Shown here one piece after another: positions 13,049 through 14,170 of a DNA stretch of 14,170 bases (positions are counted from its first letter, which is position 1; every line of letters starts with the position of its first letter). The notes below the pieces were generated by a model that saw only the letters and a program-made list of their open reading frames with translations, searched no databases and had not been told where the DNA came from. Position numbers and translations under genes: made by a program. Source of the stretch: Spirochaetaceae bacterium. GTDB lineage: Bacteria > Spirochaetota > Spirochaetia > SZUA-6 > Bin103. The stretch spans positions 1-14,170 of the forward strand of contig JAPPNY010000228.1 of assembly GCA_028818385.1 (NCBI GenBank), given 5' to 3'.

Positions 13049-14170
13049 TCAGAAAGACCCCCGGTAGCACTCGGGGTCGATCCGCACTCCGATCACGCAC
13101 GCGCCGCGACGCTCCACGCCGCGGGCAAGCTCCGCTCGCAGGCCGGCGGCGGTGTCGACCGTGACCGCCGGCAGTCCGAACGCGGCGCCGATCCGCTCGA
13201 CGTCGGGGGCCGGGAACTCGGTGCCGAACGGCTGGGCACCGGAGCGGCGTTGGTGGGCGCGGATCAGGTCCAGGGCGCCGTCGACGAGCACGACCATCAG
13301 CACGGGCGTCTCGATCTGCGCCAGGGTGGCGAGCCCGCCTGCGCACATGAGCAGCCCCGCGTCTCCGGTCAGGCAGAGCACCGGCTCATGGCCGGTCAGC
13401 GCCGCGCCTGCCGCGGACGCCGGCCCGAACCCCATGGCGGACAGGCCATTCGAGACCAGGTAGCGATTGGGCAGCTCCGCGTCCCATTCCAGCGCCGCCA
13501 GGATCTTGTGCGAGCCGACGTCGGTCGTGATCACCGCGTCTGCCGGCAGCACCGCCTGCGCTTCGGTCAGCACGGTCTGCGGTGCGAGCACGCCGGAAGA
13601 TGAGCGGGCGCCGGCGTCGTGGCTGCGGCGCCGGCGCAATTGCCGGTAATGGGCAGCGCGATCCACACCCCAGTCGCTCCGGCACTCCGGAAGCCGCTCC
13701 GTCAGGTCGGCGAGCGTTGGTCCGAGCGGTCCGATCAGCGCCTGCTCGGCCGTCGCTGCTCCGATCTTGTCGTGCCAGGGAGCGATCCACAGCACCGGTG
13801 CCTCGACCGACCACGGCAGCACCACCTCGACCACGTCCATGCCGACCGCGATCACCCGATCCGCCTCCGCGATCAGGTCGTAGCCGGGGTCGGTGCGGGT
13901 CAGCCCGATCGTCTCCGAGCCGAGCGGATGCGACGCCGGAAACGCCCCCTTCGCCTTGGGAGCCGCGAGGACCGGCGCGCCGATCCGCTCCGCGAACGCG
14001 CGGAGTTCCGCGTAGGGGCCCGCCGGCTCCAGCCCCAGTCCGACGACGATCACCGGCCGCTCCGCGGCAGCCAGGCCGGCCCCCCCGCGGGGGAGGTCCG
14101 CCCGCGGTACTTGCCCCGGGGCGTAGCCCCCGCCCGGCGGCGGTGGCACCCGCTCCCCCAGCTCCGGACC
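13049..14170 (-). CDS. Thiamine-diphosphate-dependent enzyme, acetolactate synthase-like, N-terminus beyond window
   Basis: This is the C-terminal two thirds (about 373 codons; no stop to the window edge) of a ThDP enzyme of the acetolactate synthase/benzoylformate decarboxylase superfamily. The visible part has the central domain (ERPVIVVGLGLEPAG, then PVLAAPKAKGAFPASHPLG) and the C-terminal ThDP-binding domain (TDVGSHKILAALEW, LVSNGLSAMGFGPASAAGAA, CLTGDAGLLM). The Mg/ThDP motif starts GDA (13358-13366) rather than GDG. The Asn expected 27 residues after the Asp is Asp (in LVDGAL, codon 13280-13282). Known members decarboxylate 2-oxo acids or condense them; the exact reaction cannot be read here. 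A GTG at 14149 is only an internal start-like codon, and the N-terminal PYR domain with the catalytic Glu should lie past 14170. The linker between PYR and central domains is Pro/Gly-rich and palindromic. Confidence 0.88.
   Translation of the reverse strand, partial: GPELGERVPPPPGGGYAPGQVPRADLPRGGAGLAAAERPVIVVGLGLEPAGPYAELRAFAERIGAPVLAAPKAKGAFPASHPLGSETIGLTRTDPGYDLIAEADRVIAVGMDVVEVVLPWSVEAPVLWIAPWHDKIGAATAEQALIGPLGPTLADLTERLPECRSDWGVDRAAHYRQLRRRRSHDAGARSSSGVLAPQTVLTEAQAVLPADAVITTDVGSHKILAALEWDAELPNRYLVSNGLSAMGFGPASAAGAALTGHEPVLCLTGDAGLLMCAGGLATLAQIETPVLMVVLVDGALDLIRAHQRRSGAQPFGTEFPAPDVERIGAAFGLPAVTVDTAAGLRAELARGVERRGACVIGVRIDPECYRGSF
14080..14143. repeat. Cluster of GC palindromes in the ThDP gene linker
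   Basis: Within about 60 bp lie CCCCCGCGGGGG (14082-14093), CCCGCGG (14101-14107), GCCCCGGGGC (14113-14122) and the hairpin GGGGC-GTA-GCCCC (14118-14130). Read on the minus strand in frame they encode a Pro/Gly-rich linker (about PPPPGGGYAPGQVPRADLPRGG) of low complexity, unlike the flanking domains. This could be a palindromic repeat unit inserted in frame, or simply a GC-rich linker. Confidence 0.45.

Overview
The window is GC-rich bacterial DNA, densely packed with genes on both strands, with many GTG starts and several ATGA or TGATG stop/start overlaps. No rRNA, tRNA or CRISPR array is visible. The gene families suggest an environmental or host-associated Gram-negative-type bacterium: a periplasmic ZnuA with a C-terminal cysteine pair, and accessory metabolism built from Gfo/Idh, sugar isomerase, PhyH and SDR proteins. 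The phylum cannot be fixed from this sequence alone.

Left edge (1-1320, + strand): the C-terminal end of an IS66-family transposase runs in from outside the window and stops 16 bp before a znuA gene for a zinc-binding periplasmic protein. No znuB or znuC is present here, so ZnuA is an orphan next to an insertion-sequence end.

Minus-strand run (7978 down to 1324): a membrane fatty-acid desaturase, a HisC-like aminotransferase, two ABC-exporter half-transporters and a class I polyphosphate kinase 2. Gaps are 9 bp, then 66 bp, followed by two 4-bp ATGA overlaps. The exporter halves are a clear asymmetric pair. One has a degenerate ATP site (Asp for the catalytic Glu, Gln for the switch His). 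The other has an intact site but a changed signature (LSRGQ). PPK2 is translationally linked to the second half.

Plus-strand run (8034-10922): a nitrilase-superfamily amidohydrolase, a sugar-phosphate isomerase/epimerase-like TIM barrel and a Gfo/Idh/MocA dehydrogenase. The last two overlap, and the set looks like a small uncharacterised catabolic cassette. It ends in a convergent gap with two neighbouring strong hairpins, across from a minus-strand SDR dehydrogenase.

Right part (11035-14170): divergent from the SDR lies a PhyH-family Fe(II)/2-oxoglutarate enzyme. Its metal-binding HxD motif reads H-G-G, the kind of substitution known from Fe/2OG halogenases. A 62-codon probable coiled-coil gene follows, and then, on the minus strand, the C-terminal two thirds of an acetolactate-synthase-like thiamine-diphosphate enzyme that runs off the window. 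A cluster of GC palindromes lies in its interdomain linker.

The strongest leads are the H-G-G PhyH enzyme, the exporter-PPK2 coupling, the nitrilase/isomerase/dehydrogenase cassette, the palindrome cluster inside the ThDP gene, and the IS66 end abutting znuA. None amounts to a demonstrated new system.
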